Shown here: piece by piece, positions 1-7,946 of the stretch | How the letters are laid out: each line of letters opens with the position of its first letter | Numbering within the stretch: the first letter of the stretch is position 1 | Assembly (NCBI GenBank): GCA_023260495.1 | Contig: JALQVB010000004.1 | Coordinates: 1 to 20,061, forward strand | Source of the DNA: Aquiluna sp. | GTDB lineage: Bacteria; Actinomycetota; Actinomycetes; Actinomycetales; Microbacteriaceae | Direction of reading: 5' to 3' | Length of the DNA stretch: 20,061 nucleotides | Program-made: the position numbers and the translations under genes | The notes under the pieces: generated by a model | What the model saw: the letters and a program-made list of their open reading frames with translations, nothing else | What the model was told of the DNA's origin: nothing | Database searches by the model: none

Positions 1-111
1 ACTGCGACGAGGCCGGGGCGCTGCTGGCTTTGGCTTTGCCGGAGCGTCCGAGGACGCTGCCTCGGATGACCCAAAGCCGAAGAATGACATTACAGAATTC
101 ATTACACCCAT
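1..111 (-). CDS. sepF: Probable SepF, cell division protein (N-terminal 37 codons only)
   Basis: An ATG at 111 has a good ribosome binding site, AGGAG at 118-122, six bases upstream. The frame stays open to the left edge, giving 37 codons with no stop. The first 14 residues (MGVMNSVMSFFGFG) could form a short membrane-binding amphipathic helix, followed by a linker rich in Ala, Pro, Ser and Arg. This matches the plan of SepF, which ties the FtsZ ring to the membrane through such an N-terminal helix, but the conserved SepF core lies outside the window. The gene starts 28 bases after yggS, the usual place of sepF in actinobacterial division clusters, so the name rests mainly on position. Methionines at residues 4 and 8 are alternative starts with poorer spacing. 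Confidence 0.6.
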   Translation of the reverse strand, partial: MGVMNSVMSFFGFGSSEAASSDAPAKPKPAAPRPRRS

Positions 112-139
112 GATTTGCTCCTAGAACTTACCCTCCAGA

Positions 140-829
140 CTAGGCGGTAGTAGGGCGCGGGCCCGTTATTGCGCTACCAACTCGGATGTGTGTCGCACCC
201 ATGGAAATCGCTATTTCGAAATCATCGCTCATACCCATAGAGATTTTGTCTGCCGTCGGGGCTAAGGTCTTCAGCTGCTCAGACATTGCCACCGCAAGCT
301 CGAAATCACGCCCCGGCTGTCCATCCAAGGAGGCCACAGCCATCACTCCAAGCAAATTGAAACCGTCAATCTCGAGCAAAGACTCGGCAAGTGGAAGCAG
401 GTCGGCCTCCGCCACACCGCCGCGGTTGAGATCGTCGGTAAGGTTCAACTCAATAAAGCCCGAGAGTGCCCTTGGAGCACGGCCAAGCTGTTTGCTGAGC
501 TCGCGAACCAGGCTTGCTCGGTCAATTGAATGGATGCAGCTGGCGTATTCCAGCACGCTCTTTACCTTGTTTGATTGCAGCTGCCCCACAAAGTGCCAGT
601 CGGCATCGCCGACGCCTGCCTGGCTCACCTCAAGCGCCTTTGGCCTAGCCTCTTGGTCACGATTTTCACCGAAAGAGCGCTGCCCGAGGGCATGCAGGTC
701 AAGCACCAATTGTGCTGGGTGATTTTTAGTCACCACTATCAGATCTACGGAGCCGGATTCTCTTCCGGCTGCTCGTTCTGCTGCCCTGATTCGCTCCTGA
801 ACTGAGCGGTATCGCTCAGCAAGCCCCAT
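140..829 (-). CDS. YggS/PROSC-family pyridoxal phosphate homeostasis protein
   Basis: This 229-residue protein is the full length expected for the YggS (PLPBP) family, cytoplasmic single-domain proteins that bind pyridoxal 5'-phosphate and buffer its supply without a known catalytic reaction. The PLP-binding lysine is probably K35 in VVTKNHP. Other family blocks are FGENRDQE (53-60), WHFVGQLQSNK (78-88), SMGMSDD (197-203) and RVGSAITG (216-223); the last two form the phosphate-binding end of the barrel. The ATG shares one base with the ftsZ stop (TAATG), so translation is probably coupled to ftsZ. The gene commonly sits between ftsZ and sepF in Gram-positive bacteria, but a direct division role is not established. 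The family call is firm. Confidence 0.95.
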   Translation of the reverse strand: MGLAERYRSVQERIRAAERAAGRESGSVDLIVVTKNHPAQLVLDLHALGQRSFGENRDQEARPKALEVSQAGVGDADWHFVGQLQSNKVKSVLEYASCIHSIDRASLVRELSKQLGRAPRALSGFIELNLTDDLNRGGVAEADLLPLAESLLEIDGFNLLGVMAVASLDGQPGRDFELAVAMSEQLKTLAPTADKISMGMSDDFEIAISMGATHIRVGSAITGPRPTTA

Positions 830-1998
830 TAGCGGAAGAACTCTGGGAGATCTAGATCGTCACCAAAAAGGCCGGCATCGCTCTGGCGCTTGGCATTTGC
901 TGGCTCGAGCTCTTCCTCGGCCGCAAAGCTAGGAGCTTCGATCGCCTCGACCTCGGTCGGCTCTGCTGCAACGGCCTCTGCAGGAGCTTCGCCAGCAATA
1001 CTCTGCGGCTCTGCTGCCACGATGGCTGCCGACTCAAACTTGCGGTAGGTCGGAGCTCCACCGTCGAAGCCAGCTGCAATAACCGTGATTCGCACCTCGT
1101 CGCCCAGGGTGTCCTCGATTGTGGCACCGAAGATGATGTTGGACTCGGGGTGGACAGCCTCCTGCACCAAGCGAGCGGCGTCGTCGATCTCGTGCAGACC
1201 CAAATCGGATGCACCCTGAACAAGCAGCAGCACTCCGTGCGCACCCTCAATGGTTGCCTCAAGTAGCGGTGAAGAGACCGCAATCTCTGCAGCGCGAATA
1301 GCTCGGTCCTCGCCCTTGGCGGTGCCGATGCCCATCAGGGCCGAACCGGCTCCCTGCATCACGCTCTTGACGTCGTTGAAGTCCAGGTTGATAAGGCCTG
1401 GAACCACGATCAGGTCGCTGATTCCCTGCACACCAGCTCGAAGCACGTCATCCGCAGTCATAAAGGCCTCTAGCGCGGAGATCTTCTTGTTGGTCATCTC
1501 AAGCAGCCGCTGGTTCGGGACCACGATCAGAGTGTCTACCTCTTCGCGCAGCGCCTTGATGCCCTCATCGGCCTGAACTGCACGGCGCTTACCCTCAAAG
1601 TTGAATGGACGGGTCACGACACCGACCGTCAGAGCGCCGAGGCGCTTGGCAATGCGAGCTACCACCGGGGCAGCACCGGTTCCGGTACCACCGCCCTCGC
1701 CGGCGGTGACAAAGACCATGTCGGCACCCTTGAGTGCTGCCTCAATCTCGCCCTCGTGCTCCTCAGCAGCGCGTCGACCCACCTCGGGATCGGCACCAGC
1801 ACCCAGACCACGAGTGATGTCGCGGCCAATGTCTAGCTTCACATCTGCGTCGCTCATCAGAAGTGCCTGAGCATCTGTGTTGACCGCTACAAACTCGACA
1901 CCGCGCAGGCCAGCCTGAATCATGCGGTTTAGGGCGTTTACACCGCCACCTCCGACGCCGACGACCTTGATAACTGCCTGGTAATTGGGCTGGTTCAC
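829..1998 (-). CDS. ftsZ: Cell division protein FtsZ
   Basis: FtsZ is the tubulin-like GTPase that assembles into the cytokinetic ring under the membrane at midcell. The 389-residue protein shows the N-terminal nucleotide-binding block VGGGGVNALNRM (15-26), the tubulin signature GGGTGTG (102-108) and the T7 loop NLDFND (204-209), which supplies the acidic residues for GTP hydrolysis. From about residue 318 it has an Ala/Glu-rich disordered linker, ending in DDLDLPEFFR, the conserved C-terminal peptide that contacts partners such as SepF and FtsW. The start is a GTG preceded seven bases upstream by a full AGGAGG. It is the only division gene here with a sizeable leader (140 bases after ftsQ), which suggests separate transcriptional or mRNA-level control. 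Length and motifs are normal for Actinobacteria. Confidence 0.99.
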   Translation of the reverse strand: MNQPNYQAVIKVVGVGGGGVNALNRMIQAGLRGVEFVAVNTDAQALLMSDADVKLDIGRDITRGLGAGADPEVGRRAAEEHEGEIEAALKGADMVFVTAGEGGGTGTGAAPVVARIAKRLGALTVGVVTRPFNFEGKRRAVQADEGIKALREEVDTLIVVPNQRLLEMTNKKISALEAFMTADDVLRAGVQGISDLIVVPGLINLDFNDVKSVMQGAGSALMGIGTAKGEDRAIRAAEIAVSSPLLEATIEGAHGVLLLVQGASDLGLHEIDDAARLVQEAVHPESNIIFGATIEDTLGDEVRITVIAAGFDGGAPTYRKFESAAIVAAEPQSIAGEAPAEAVAAEPTEVEAIEAPSFAAEEELEPANAKRQSDAGLFGDDLDLPEFFR

Positions 1999-2005
1999 TT
2001 CTCTG

Positions 2006-2011
2006 CCTCCT
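2006..2011 (-). promoter_or_regulatory. Ribosome binding site of ftsZ (AGGAGG)
   Basis: A perfect AGGAGG lies seven bases before the GTG at 1998. It is the strongest Shine-Dalgarno sequence I saw in the window and fits both the choice of the GTG start and high FtsZ synthesis. Confidence 0.85.
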
Positions 2012-2024
2012 GCTCTGAAACTCT

Positions 2025-2051
2025 CAAGTTAAGGCTGAGGCTTAACTCTTG
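2025..2051 (-). promoter_or_regulatory. Small inverted repeat in the ftsZ leader
   Basis: On the minus strand AGTTAAG, a seven-base loop, and CTTAACT form a perfect 7-bp stem (2027-2033 with 2041-2047). It can be extended outward by CAAG/CTTG with a two-base bulge. It lies about 14 bases upstream of the ftsZ ribosome binding site and is followed by no T-run, so it is not an ordinary intrinsic terminator. It could be an mRNA hairpin affecting ftsZ translation or stability, or a DNA operator half-site pair. The symmetry is seen directly; any function is inferred. I found no convincing -35/-10 pair in the 140-base gap, although an ftsZ promoter here would be expected from other bacteria. Confidence 0.35.
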
Positions 2052-2138
2052 AAGAAGTTTTCATTTAGCGGGAAGAAGGTAGATGTTGCCGCCACGCAAT
2101 CTGGTTAGCAGCTTGGGCGTGTCGCGAATGGCGCGGGC

Positions 2139-2903
2139 CTAGTTCGGGTAGCGAACCACCGGGGAGGTTGGTGAGGAGACATCGATGATGACACCATCGT
2201 CCAAACCGGTTGCAATCAGGGAGTTCATAACCTCTGCCTTCAGAAGTGCCTGGTCCGTTCCGCCCCAAATCACCTTGAGGTTTTGCTCGCGCAATTCAAG
2301 CCGGGCGGTGAGGGCCGAAGACACCTCTAGAGAAAAAATCTGGTCGTAGGTTTCCCTGGGCAGCGAAAGTAGCAATTCAGTCCCCACCCGATACCTGGGA
2401 TCCTCCAGCGGGTCGCCATCAAAGATGAAAAACGGGAATTCACCCAGCTGGTCGGTGGGGGCAATTTCAATGCCGGCAGCGTCATAGAGGAAGTTTTCCC
2501 CACCCCGCACCAAAATCGCGAGCGGCTGGCGTTCGCGCAGCTTAATCCGAAGGGTCGAGGGGGGCTCCGCCTGCAGTGCGAAAGTCTCGATGAGCCCGAA
2601 ATCGCCAAGTAGTTGCGCCACCTCCTCCTCGGTGATGGTAGGCAGTGGCCGGCCCAGCAGATCGGACAGCGCGGCGGACACCTCGCTAGCCTCGATGCGC
2701 TCATTTCCCGTCACTGAGATCTTCGAGATGGCGAACAGTGGAGTGAAGTAAGCTGCCACGACCAGCGACACCAAGGCTATTGGTGTCAGAACGCTGAGAA
2801 TTCGGCCCCAGATGGCAAAACCGCTAGTGCGCCGGGTGACCTTGGTCTTCTTGCCCAGTCGCCGGCGCTCCTCGCGAACCAACTCGCGTTCTGGCTTTTT
2901 CAA
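2139..2903 (-). CDS. ftsQ: Cell division protein FtsQ
   Basis: FtsQ (DivIB type) is a bitopic divisome protein that bridges cytoplasmic ring proteins and the septal wall synthases. The 254-residue product has a very basic cytoplasmic tail (about 1-33), one transmembrane helix (about 34-54) and, outside, a POTRA domain beginning FAISKISVTGNERI (57-70). A second region contains the typical LRERQPLAILVR stretch. The frame opens with a TTG at 2903, one base after the murC stop; GGAG at 2911-2914, seven bases upstream, supports this unusual start. A later TTG (codon 8) is possible but would trim only the basic tail. It lies between murC and ftsZ, as usual in Actinobacteria. Sequence conservation in this family is low, so the call rests on topology, POTRA pattern and position together. 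Confidence 0.93.
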   Translation of the reverse strand: MKKPERELVREERRRLGKKTKVTRRTSGFAIWGRILSVLTPIALVSLVVAAYFTPLFAISKISVTGNERIEASEVSAALSDLLGRPLPTITEEEVAQLLGDFGLIETFALQAEPPSTLRIKLRERQPLAILVRGGENFLYDAAGIEIAPTDQLGEFPFFIFDGDPLEDPRYRVGTELLLSLPRETYDQIFSLEVSSALTARLELREQNLKVIWGGTDQALLKAEVMNSLIATGLDDGVIIDVSSPTSPVVRYPN

Positions 2904-2904
2904 G

Positions 2905-4293
2905 CTACTTCTCCAGGGCGCCGAGCAGGCTTGGCACCATGCGGTAGATATCGCCGCAGCCCATGGTGATGATGAAATCGCCCTCGCCAGCCAGTGAGGC
3001 CGCTACCTCTGGAACGTCGTCCCAATTCGGCACAAAATGAACATCGGCTTGGCGGGCAAAACGCGAGGAGATAAGCTCCCCCGTGACTCCCGGCTCGGGA
3101 TCTTCGCGGGCACCATAAACATCGGTCACCACCACCTGGTCACTCAGCTCCAAGGCTTGAGCGAACTCGGCCGCAAAGATCCTGGTTCTGCTGTATAGGT
3201 GCGGCTGGAAAACGGTGATGAGCTTCCCGTTACCAACCACCGCCCTGGCTCCGCGCAAGGCGGCAGCCACCTCCGTTGGGTGGTGGGCGAAATCGTCATA
3301 AACAGCTACCCCGCGAACCTCCCCGTGCAGCTCGAAGCGGCGCTCAGTGCCACCAAAACGAGCCACCGCGGCGCAGGAATCTGCGAAATCGAACCCTAGA
3401 TTGATCAGCACAGCAACCGCTCCAGCGGCGTTCAGCGCGTTGTGCGCACCGGGAATCTTTAGCTCCATCGGCACCCGCACATCACCGCTTGCCAGTGCGA
3501 ATTTGACCCTTGGGCCAGAGTCGTCAATATCCAAAACCCGCACATCAGCCGCAGCGTCCTGACCGAAGGTAACTACTCGCTTGTGTTCAATCAGCTTGGT
3601 GGTGGCAACCGCACCGGGATCATCAGAGGAAATCACCACAAAATCCGAGGCAGCAGAGGCAAACTTGGCAAATTCCGCTTGAAAAGCCTCGAGCGAGCCA
3701 AAGTGATCCAGGTGGTCGGGATCCACGTTGGTAATCAGAGCAACAGAGGTGTCGTAGTGCAGGAAGGAACTGTCGGACTCGTCGGCTTCGATGACGAAGT
3801 GCTCGCCGCTTCCGAAAGCGCTGGATGCCCCATACTCCTGAATTACACCGCCATTTACAAATGATGGATCGGCCCCCAGGTTTCTAAGCGCCGTGATGAT
3901 CATGCCGGTGCTGGTGGTTTTGCCGTGAGCCCCAGCCACGGCAATCAACTTTCCGCGTGATGCCAGATGGGCAAGCAGCGCCGAGCGATGCAGCACCGGG
4001 ATAGCCAGCTCTTTGGCCAGCAGGTACTCGGGGTTATTCGGCCAAAGCGCGCTGGTTACCACAACGGTATCGGGCTTACCGAGCTTGGCTGCATCATGCC
4101 CGATGTAGATTTCCGCACCGATCTCCCGCAGGCTCTTGGTGTTGGTTGACTCGCGAACATCGCTACCTGTAACCCGGTGACCCATGCCAATTAGTAGACG
4201 TGCCAGGCCGCTCATACCAGAACCACCGATGCCCACGAAGTGGACATGTCCTAGGTCTTGGGGTACCGGCTGGGAGTAGTCAGGCTTAATCAC
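2905..4293 (-). CDS. murC: UDP-N-acetylmuramate--L-alanine ligase (MurC)
   Basis: MurC is the cytoplasmic ATP-dependent ligase that adds the first amino acid, L-alanine, to UDP-N-acetylmuramic acid. The 462-residue protein has the three Mur ligase domains. They are an N-terminal Rossmann part with HFVGIGGSGMSG (18-29), a central ATPase with GAHGKTTS (121-128) and the IEADESDSSF and DPDHLDHFGS blocks (168-177, 191-200), and a C-terminal domain that includes YDDFAHHPTEV. The GAHGKT loop and the AHHP motif separate MurC from MurD, MurE and MurF. The GTG start lies inside the end of murG (eight-base overlap GTGATTAA), with no strong ribosome binding site, so translation is probably coupled to murG. 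It is followed one base later by ftsQ. Length and motifs are standard. Confidence 0.99.
   Translation of the reverse strand: MIKPDYSQPVPQDLGHVHFVGIGGSGMSGLARLLIGMGHRVTGSDVRESTNTKSLREIGAEIYIGHDAAKLGKPDTVVVTSALWPNNPEYLLAKELAIPVLHRSALLAHLASRGKLIAVAGAHGKTTSTGMIITALRNLGADPSFVNGGVIQEYGASSAFGSGEHFVIEADESDSSFLHYDTSVALITNVDPDHLDHFGSLEAFQAEFAKFASAASDFVVISSDDPGAVATTKLIEHKRVVTFGQDAAADVRVLDIDDSGPRVKFALASGDVRVPMELKIPGAHNALNAAGAVAVLINLGFDFADSCAAVARFGGTERRFELHGEVRGVAVYDDFAHHPTEVAAALRGARAVVGNGKLITVFQPHLYSRTRIFAAEFAQALELSDQVVVTDVYGAREDPEPGVTGELISSRFARQADVHFVPNWDDVPEVAASLAGEGDFIITMGCGDIYRMVPSLLGALEK
2911..2914 (-). promoter_or_regulatory. Ribosome binding site fixing the TTG start of ftsQ
   Basis: GGAG seven bases before TTG at 2903, inside the last codons of murC. 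It is the main reason for choosing the TTG rather than a downstream start. Confidence 0.6.
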
Positions 4294-5362
4294 GGCTACT
4301 AGTATCCACCGCAGTTAGCAGCATCTGCTTTAGACGCTCGGTCCCGTCGGAGATTCCGATTTCCAGAGCGGCCGCCGCCATCTTATTCAGGGTCTTACGG
4401 TGACTGATTATCGGTATCACCTTTGAGGTGATGAACTCGGCCGTGAAATCGGCATCGGCTACCACCAGCGCTGCACCAGCGTCCAGGGCAGTCTGCGCAT
4501 TGAAGCGCTGCTCGCCATTTCCTACCGGGTAAGGAACGTAGACCGCGGGCAGGCCACAGGCAGAAAATTCGCTCACCGTGGATGCTCCAGCCCTGGAGAC
4601 CGCCAAATCGCTGGCAGCGATAGCCGCATCCATGCGGTTGCAGTAGGCGATGCGCAAATAACCCTGCTCGTTGCGCTCAGGCAACTCGGCCCTGTCCCCA
4701 ACGATGTGCAGCACCTGAATCCCGGCCCTGAGCAAATCCCCTAGAGCATCCAAGACCGCGAGATTTATGCTCCGTGCGCCTAATGAACCGCCGGTCACCA
4801 GCAGAGTGGGAAGCATCGGGTCAAGACCAAGTTCCACCCGGGCCTGCTGTGGGTCGTAGCTGTTAGCAGAGGCAAGTATTTCCGATCGCAACGGCATGCC
4901 TACCAGCTTCGCCGGCTGCAAATCGGAGTTGCCGAACGCCACCGCCGCGGAGCCACCCAACCGCAAGCCCAGCCGATTGGCAAAACCGGCCTTGGCATTT
5001 GCCTCATGAACCACAATCGGAACTCCAGCGAATTTGGCACCAAGATAAGCAGGCGCCGAGGCGTAACCTCCAAAGCCCACCACGGCTGCCATGCCTTGGC
5101 TTTTGATGACCCCCCTGACTTTCCAAGCCGCCGCCAGCAGGCGGAATGGAAAGCTGAGCATCGCAGCGGAGACTTTTCGTGGCATCGGCAGCTTGGGCAC
5201 AACCGCAAGCTCAAAACCACGCTCGGGTACGAGCCGCTGCTCAAGACCTTCTTTGGTTCCTAGGGCTAACACCTCGTGACCATCAGCGCGGAGCGATTCA
5301 GCTAGCGCCAACAGCGGGTTCACATGACCGGCGGTACCACCGCCAGCTAGCAGGAACTTCAC
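4286..5362 (-). CDS. murG: UDP-N-acetylglucosamine transferase MurG (lipid II synthase)
   Basis: MurG moves GlcNAc from UDP-GlcNAc onto lipid I to make lipid II at the inner face of the membrane. The 358-residue GT-B protein carries the N-terminal glycine loop GGGTAGHVNP (7-16), the region around VHEANAKAGFANR (118-130), and a second glycine loop GGSLGA (191-196). It also has the UDP-sugar block SRAGASTVSE (256-265), with E284/Q285 in the GNGEQ segment. The GTG start shares one base with the ftsW stop (TAGTG) and has GGAG six bases before it. The end overlaps murC by eight bases. It sits directly after the flippase/polymerase gene ftsW and before murC, the normal order. Nothing is missing or unusual in the catalytic motifs. 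Confidence 0.99.
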   Translation of the reverse strand: MKFLLAGGGTAGHVNPLLALAESLRADGHEVLALGTKEGLEQRLVPERGFELAVVPKLPMPRKVSAAMLSFPFRLLAAAWKVRGVIKSQGMAAVVGFGGYASAPAYLGAKFAGVPIVVHEANAKAGFANRLGLRLGGSAAVAFGNSDLQPAKLVGMPLRSEILASANSYDPQQARVELGLDPMLPTLLVTGGSLGARSINLAVLDALGDLLRAGIQVLHIVGDRAELPERNEQGYLRIAYCNRMDAAIAASDLAVSRAGASTVSEFSACGLPAVYVPYPVGNGEQRFNAQTALDAGAALVVADADFTAEFITSKVIPIISHRKTLNKMAAAALEIGISDGTERLKQMLLTAVDTSSRD

Positions 5363-6513
5363 TAGCGACTCCTGCCAAGATGCGCGACGCGGTCCCGCTC
5401 AACGGCGAGCACGACACCAATCGCGGTCATGGTGGAAATTAGCGAGGAACCTCCCGCTGACACCAGTGGCAGCGGCACTCCCAAAACGGGGAACAGACCC
5501 AGCACAACACCGATGTTGACAAAGGCCTGCAGCGAAATCCACACCATGACACCAATCACGATATTGCGACTGAAGGCATTGGTTTGGTTCTTGGCGATTG
5601 AGAACAGAGTCACGCCCAGGGCAAAGAACAGCAGCACCACGAACATGGCACCCACTAGGCCAAGCTCCTCACCGATCACGGCGAAGATGAAGTCGTTTTC
5701 CACCTCGGGAATCCAGCTCCACTTGAGCTTGGAGCGGCCAAGCCCGGTGCCAAATATCCCTCCAGAAGCCAGCGCCCAGGTGCCATGCTCGTACTGCCAC
5801 CTGACCCCCATGGGATCTGCAGAGTCTGGAAACAGCCAGGCCTCAAAACGACTGCGCCGAGAAGGCGATGTCCAAATCAGCGCGGCAGCCGCCACGAGCC
5901 CCACAGTGGTCATAAGTAGCCAGCGCCCAAAACCCATGCCGGCAAATAGGTACATGCCCATCAGGAACATGGCCATGACCACACCGGTACCCATGTCCTT
6001 ACCCAGCAGCACCACCAGCAACAAGCTGACACCGGAGTAGATAAAGACCATAACCCAGATGCCGCGGTCCTGTTCGGCCGATGAGCCCAGCTGCGAGAGC
6101 AAGTGCGCAAGCGCGAGAATCAGCGCCAGCTTGAGAAATTCGGAGGGCTGGATCTGAGCGAATCCAATGTTCAACCAGTTTCGGTTTCCATTAATCTCAA
6201 CACCAAAGAGAACGGTAACCAGCTGCATCCCAAGCCAGAAATACAGATACATCATGGCGAAGCGCCGATAGACAGATACGGGAAGTCTGGATGCGAAGAA
6301 CATGCCGATGATCCCAAGGCCGGCGAAGGTTGCCTGATCCATTAGGGTTGCAGCCGCGTTGTTGGTTGACTTGTAGGAATCGACCGCCGATGCTGAGCCG
6401 ACCATGACCAGCCCAACCGCCACGGTCAGTATGGTCAGGGCAATCAGTAGTGCGCCCTGTCGCGACAATGGGACATGGCTGGAAACCTTGCGCTTGGGTG
6501 CTGTCGCGGTCAT
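5362..6513 (-). CDS. ftsW: Septal peptidoglycan glycosyltransferase FtsW (SEDS family)
   Basis: FtsW is the membrane-embedded glycan polymerase of the septum and works with the transpeptidase FtsI. The 383-residue protein begins with a basic cytoplasmic tail (1-18), then shows about ten hydrophobic helices. Diagnostic SEDS blocks are NGNRNWLNIG (108-117), QPSEFLKLA (122-130) and WSWIPEVENDFIFAVIGEE (265-283), in which D274 matches the catalytic aspartate. Near the end comes GVPLPLVSAGGSS. It starts with ATG in an ATGA overlap with the murD stop and ends one base into murG. FtsW is distinguished from RodA mainly by its position inside the dcw cluster between murD and murG. All expected motifs are intact. 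Confidence 0.98.
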   Translation of the reverse strand: MTATAPKRKVSSHVPLSRQGALLIALTILTVAVGLVMVGSASAVDSYKSTNNAAATLMDQATFAGLGIIGMFFASRLPVSVYRRFAMMYLYFWLGMQLVTVLFGVEINGNRNWLNIGFAQIQPSEFLKLALILALAHLLSQLGSSAEQDRGIWVMVFIYSGVSLLLVVLLGKDMGTGVVMAMFLMGMYLFAGMGFGRWLLMTTVGLVAAAALIWTSPSRRSRFEAWLFPDSADPMGVRWQYEHGTWALASGGIFGTGLGRSKLKWSWIPEVENDFIFAVIGEELGLVGAMFVVLLFFALGVTLFSIAKNQTNAFSRNIVIGVMVWISLQAFVNIGVVLGLFPVLGVPLPLVSAGGSSLISTMTAIGVVLAVERDRVAHLGRSR

Positions 6514-7946
6514 CGGCGCAGCCTTTCAACGGCCGCTGCGAACTGCTCTCCGCGATCCTGGTAGTTCTGGAACTGGTCCATCGATGCCGCAGCCGGCGCG
6601 AGCAAAACGGTATCGCCGGGCTGAGCCAGCGCACTCGCCTTCATAACCGCAGCGTTCATAACATCTTCTCCAGTAATGACACTAAGCGGAAGCTCTGGCG
6701 CAAGCTGGGCAAAACGCTGAGACAACTGCTGCGTCTCGCTGCCGATTAGCACCGCGGCGCGCAGCCGTGGCAGGTGCTTGCTAATTAGCTCGCCCGGATC
6801 GGTGCCCTTGAAAAGGCCTCCAACAATCCAAACGATTGACTGATAGCTGGAAAGTGAGCCATTGGCCGCATGGGCGTTTGTTGCCTTGGAGTCATTGACG
6901 TAATCAACATCCGCAATCTTGGCTACCCACTGGTTTCTGTGCGGCGGCAGCTTGAAGCTCGAAATTGCGGCTGCGATTGCAGCAGGAGCCACGCCAGCAA
7001 CACGAGCCAGCGCGGTTGCTGCAGCCACGTTGGCTCTTAGGTGATCCGACAGCGGTCCAATTTTGGCTATTTCCGCCTCGGTAGTGATTTCTAAAGCACG
7101 TTCCGAGCGCTCGGCCAGCATCGCCCGGTCAACCAGGATGTCCTCTACGTAACCAATGCTGGAGGGCTGCGGAGTAAAGAGGGAAAAGCCAATTCCGCGG
7201 CATCCTTCCAGTACCTCTGCCTGTTCGGCAGCGGCAAGCGTTCTGCCATCCTGCTCATTGAAGATCACCGCCTTTGAGGTGCCTTGGTAGATCTTCGACT
7301 TCGCCCGGTAATAGGCCAGCTCGCTGCCGTGCCAATCCAGGTGATCGTCGGCAAAATTCAAGAACACGGCTGCCTCAAGCGAAATTTCACCTGTGTAATG
7401 CAGCTGAAACGAGGAGAGCTCGACAACCAGCACCTGGAACCCAATCGGGTCGCGAACCGCATCAAGAATCGGATTGCCAATGTTGCCGCAGGCAACCGCT
7501 CTAACCCCTGCGGTCTGCAGCATGTGGGTTGTCAGTTCCACGGTCGTAGTCTTACCGTTGGTTCCGGTCACCCCCAGCCAGCGCTGATTCGAAATCACCT
7601 TGTCCCGAAGCCGCCAGGCGAGATCGATATCTGTGCAAAGTTCAATGCCGCGCGCTCTCAGTTCAACAACTAGCGGGTGGTCCGGTGCGAAGCCCGGGGA
7701 GACCACGGCAAAATCTGGCCGGAAACCGAGGTCGTCGATTACCGCTGGCGCCTCGCTGGGGATGAACTTGGCGCCGATTACTTCTGTCAGCTCTATGAGC
7801 TGCGGCTCAGCCTGGGCGCCAACCGCAACGGCCTTGCAGCCAAGCTCGGTCAGTGTGTCAACAACGCTGAAACCGGACTTACCAAGTCCGAGTACTAAAG
7901 CAGATAGCTTGGACCAATCTGCGTGCCAGGAGCTGGGCAGGCTCAT
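6510..7946 (-). CDS. murD: UDP-N-acetylmuramoyl-L-alanine--D-glutamate ligase (MurD)
   Basis: MurD adds D-glutamate to UDP-MurNAc-L-Ala in the cytoplasm using ATP. Taking the ATG at 7946 gives 478 residues, with LGLGKSGFS (19-27) in the N-terminal Rossmann domain. The P-loop is GVTGTNGKTTT (125-135), followed by ELSSFQLHY (176-184), NFADDHLDWHGS (197-208) and RAKSKIYQG (214-222), which should hold the carbamylated lysine. The C-terminal domain has NDSKATNAHA and LLAPAAASMDQFQNY. The frame stays open 33 codons further upstream, but that part overlaps the conserved 3' end of mraY and reads as Cys/Arg-rich nonsense. The ATGA overlap with the mraY stop is the better start. The stop forms a further ATGA overlap with ftsW. 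Confidence 0.97.
   Translation of the reverse strand: MSLPSSWHADWSKLSALVLGLGKSGFSVVDTLTELGCKAVAVGAQAEPQLIELTEVIGAKFIPSEAPAVIDDLGFRPDFAVVSPGFAPDHPLVVELRARGIELCTDIDLAWRLRDKVISNQRWLGVTGTNGKTTTVELTTHMLQTAGVRAVACGNIGNPILDAVRDPIGFQVLVVELSSFQLHYTGEISLEAAVFLNFADDHLDWHGSELAYYRAKSKIYQGTSKAVIFNEQDGRTLAAAEQAEVLEGCRGIGFSLFTPQPSSIGYVEDILVDRAMLAERSERALEITTEAEIAKIGPLSDHLRANVAAATALARVAGVAPAAIAAAISSFKLPPHRNQWVAKIADVDYVNDSKATNAHAANGSLSSYQSIVWIVGGLFKGTDPGELISKHLPRLRAAVLIGSETQQLSQRFAQLAPELPLSVITGEDVMNAAVMKASALAQPGDTVLLAPAAASMDQFQNYQDRGEQFAAAVERLRR

Noticed and set aside
186..722. A 178-codon open frame on the plus strand opposite yggS
   Set aside because: It is the antisense shadow of a complete, well-conserved YggS gene and is Ser/Arg rich with no recognisable domain.
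2065..2268. A 67-codon minus-strand frame spanning the end of ftsQ and the ftsQ-ftsZ gap
   Set aside because: It is out of frame with ftsQ over most of its length, has no good ribosome binding site and no recognisable sequence.
5429..6040. A 203-codon open frame on the plus strand opposite ftsW
   Set aside because: It is antisense to a gene with all SEDS motifs, its translation is low-complexity (Ser/Thr/Pro/Ile rich), and it has no family resemblance. Long antisense frames are common opposite GC-rich membrane genes.
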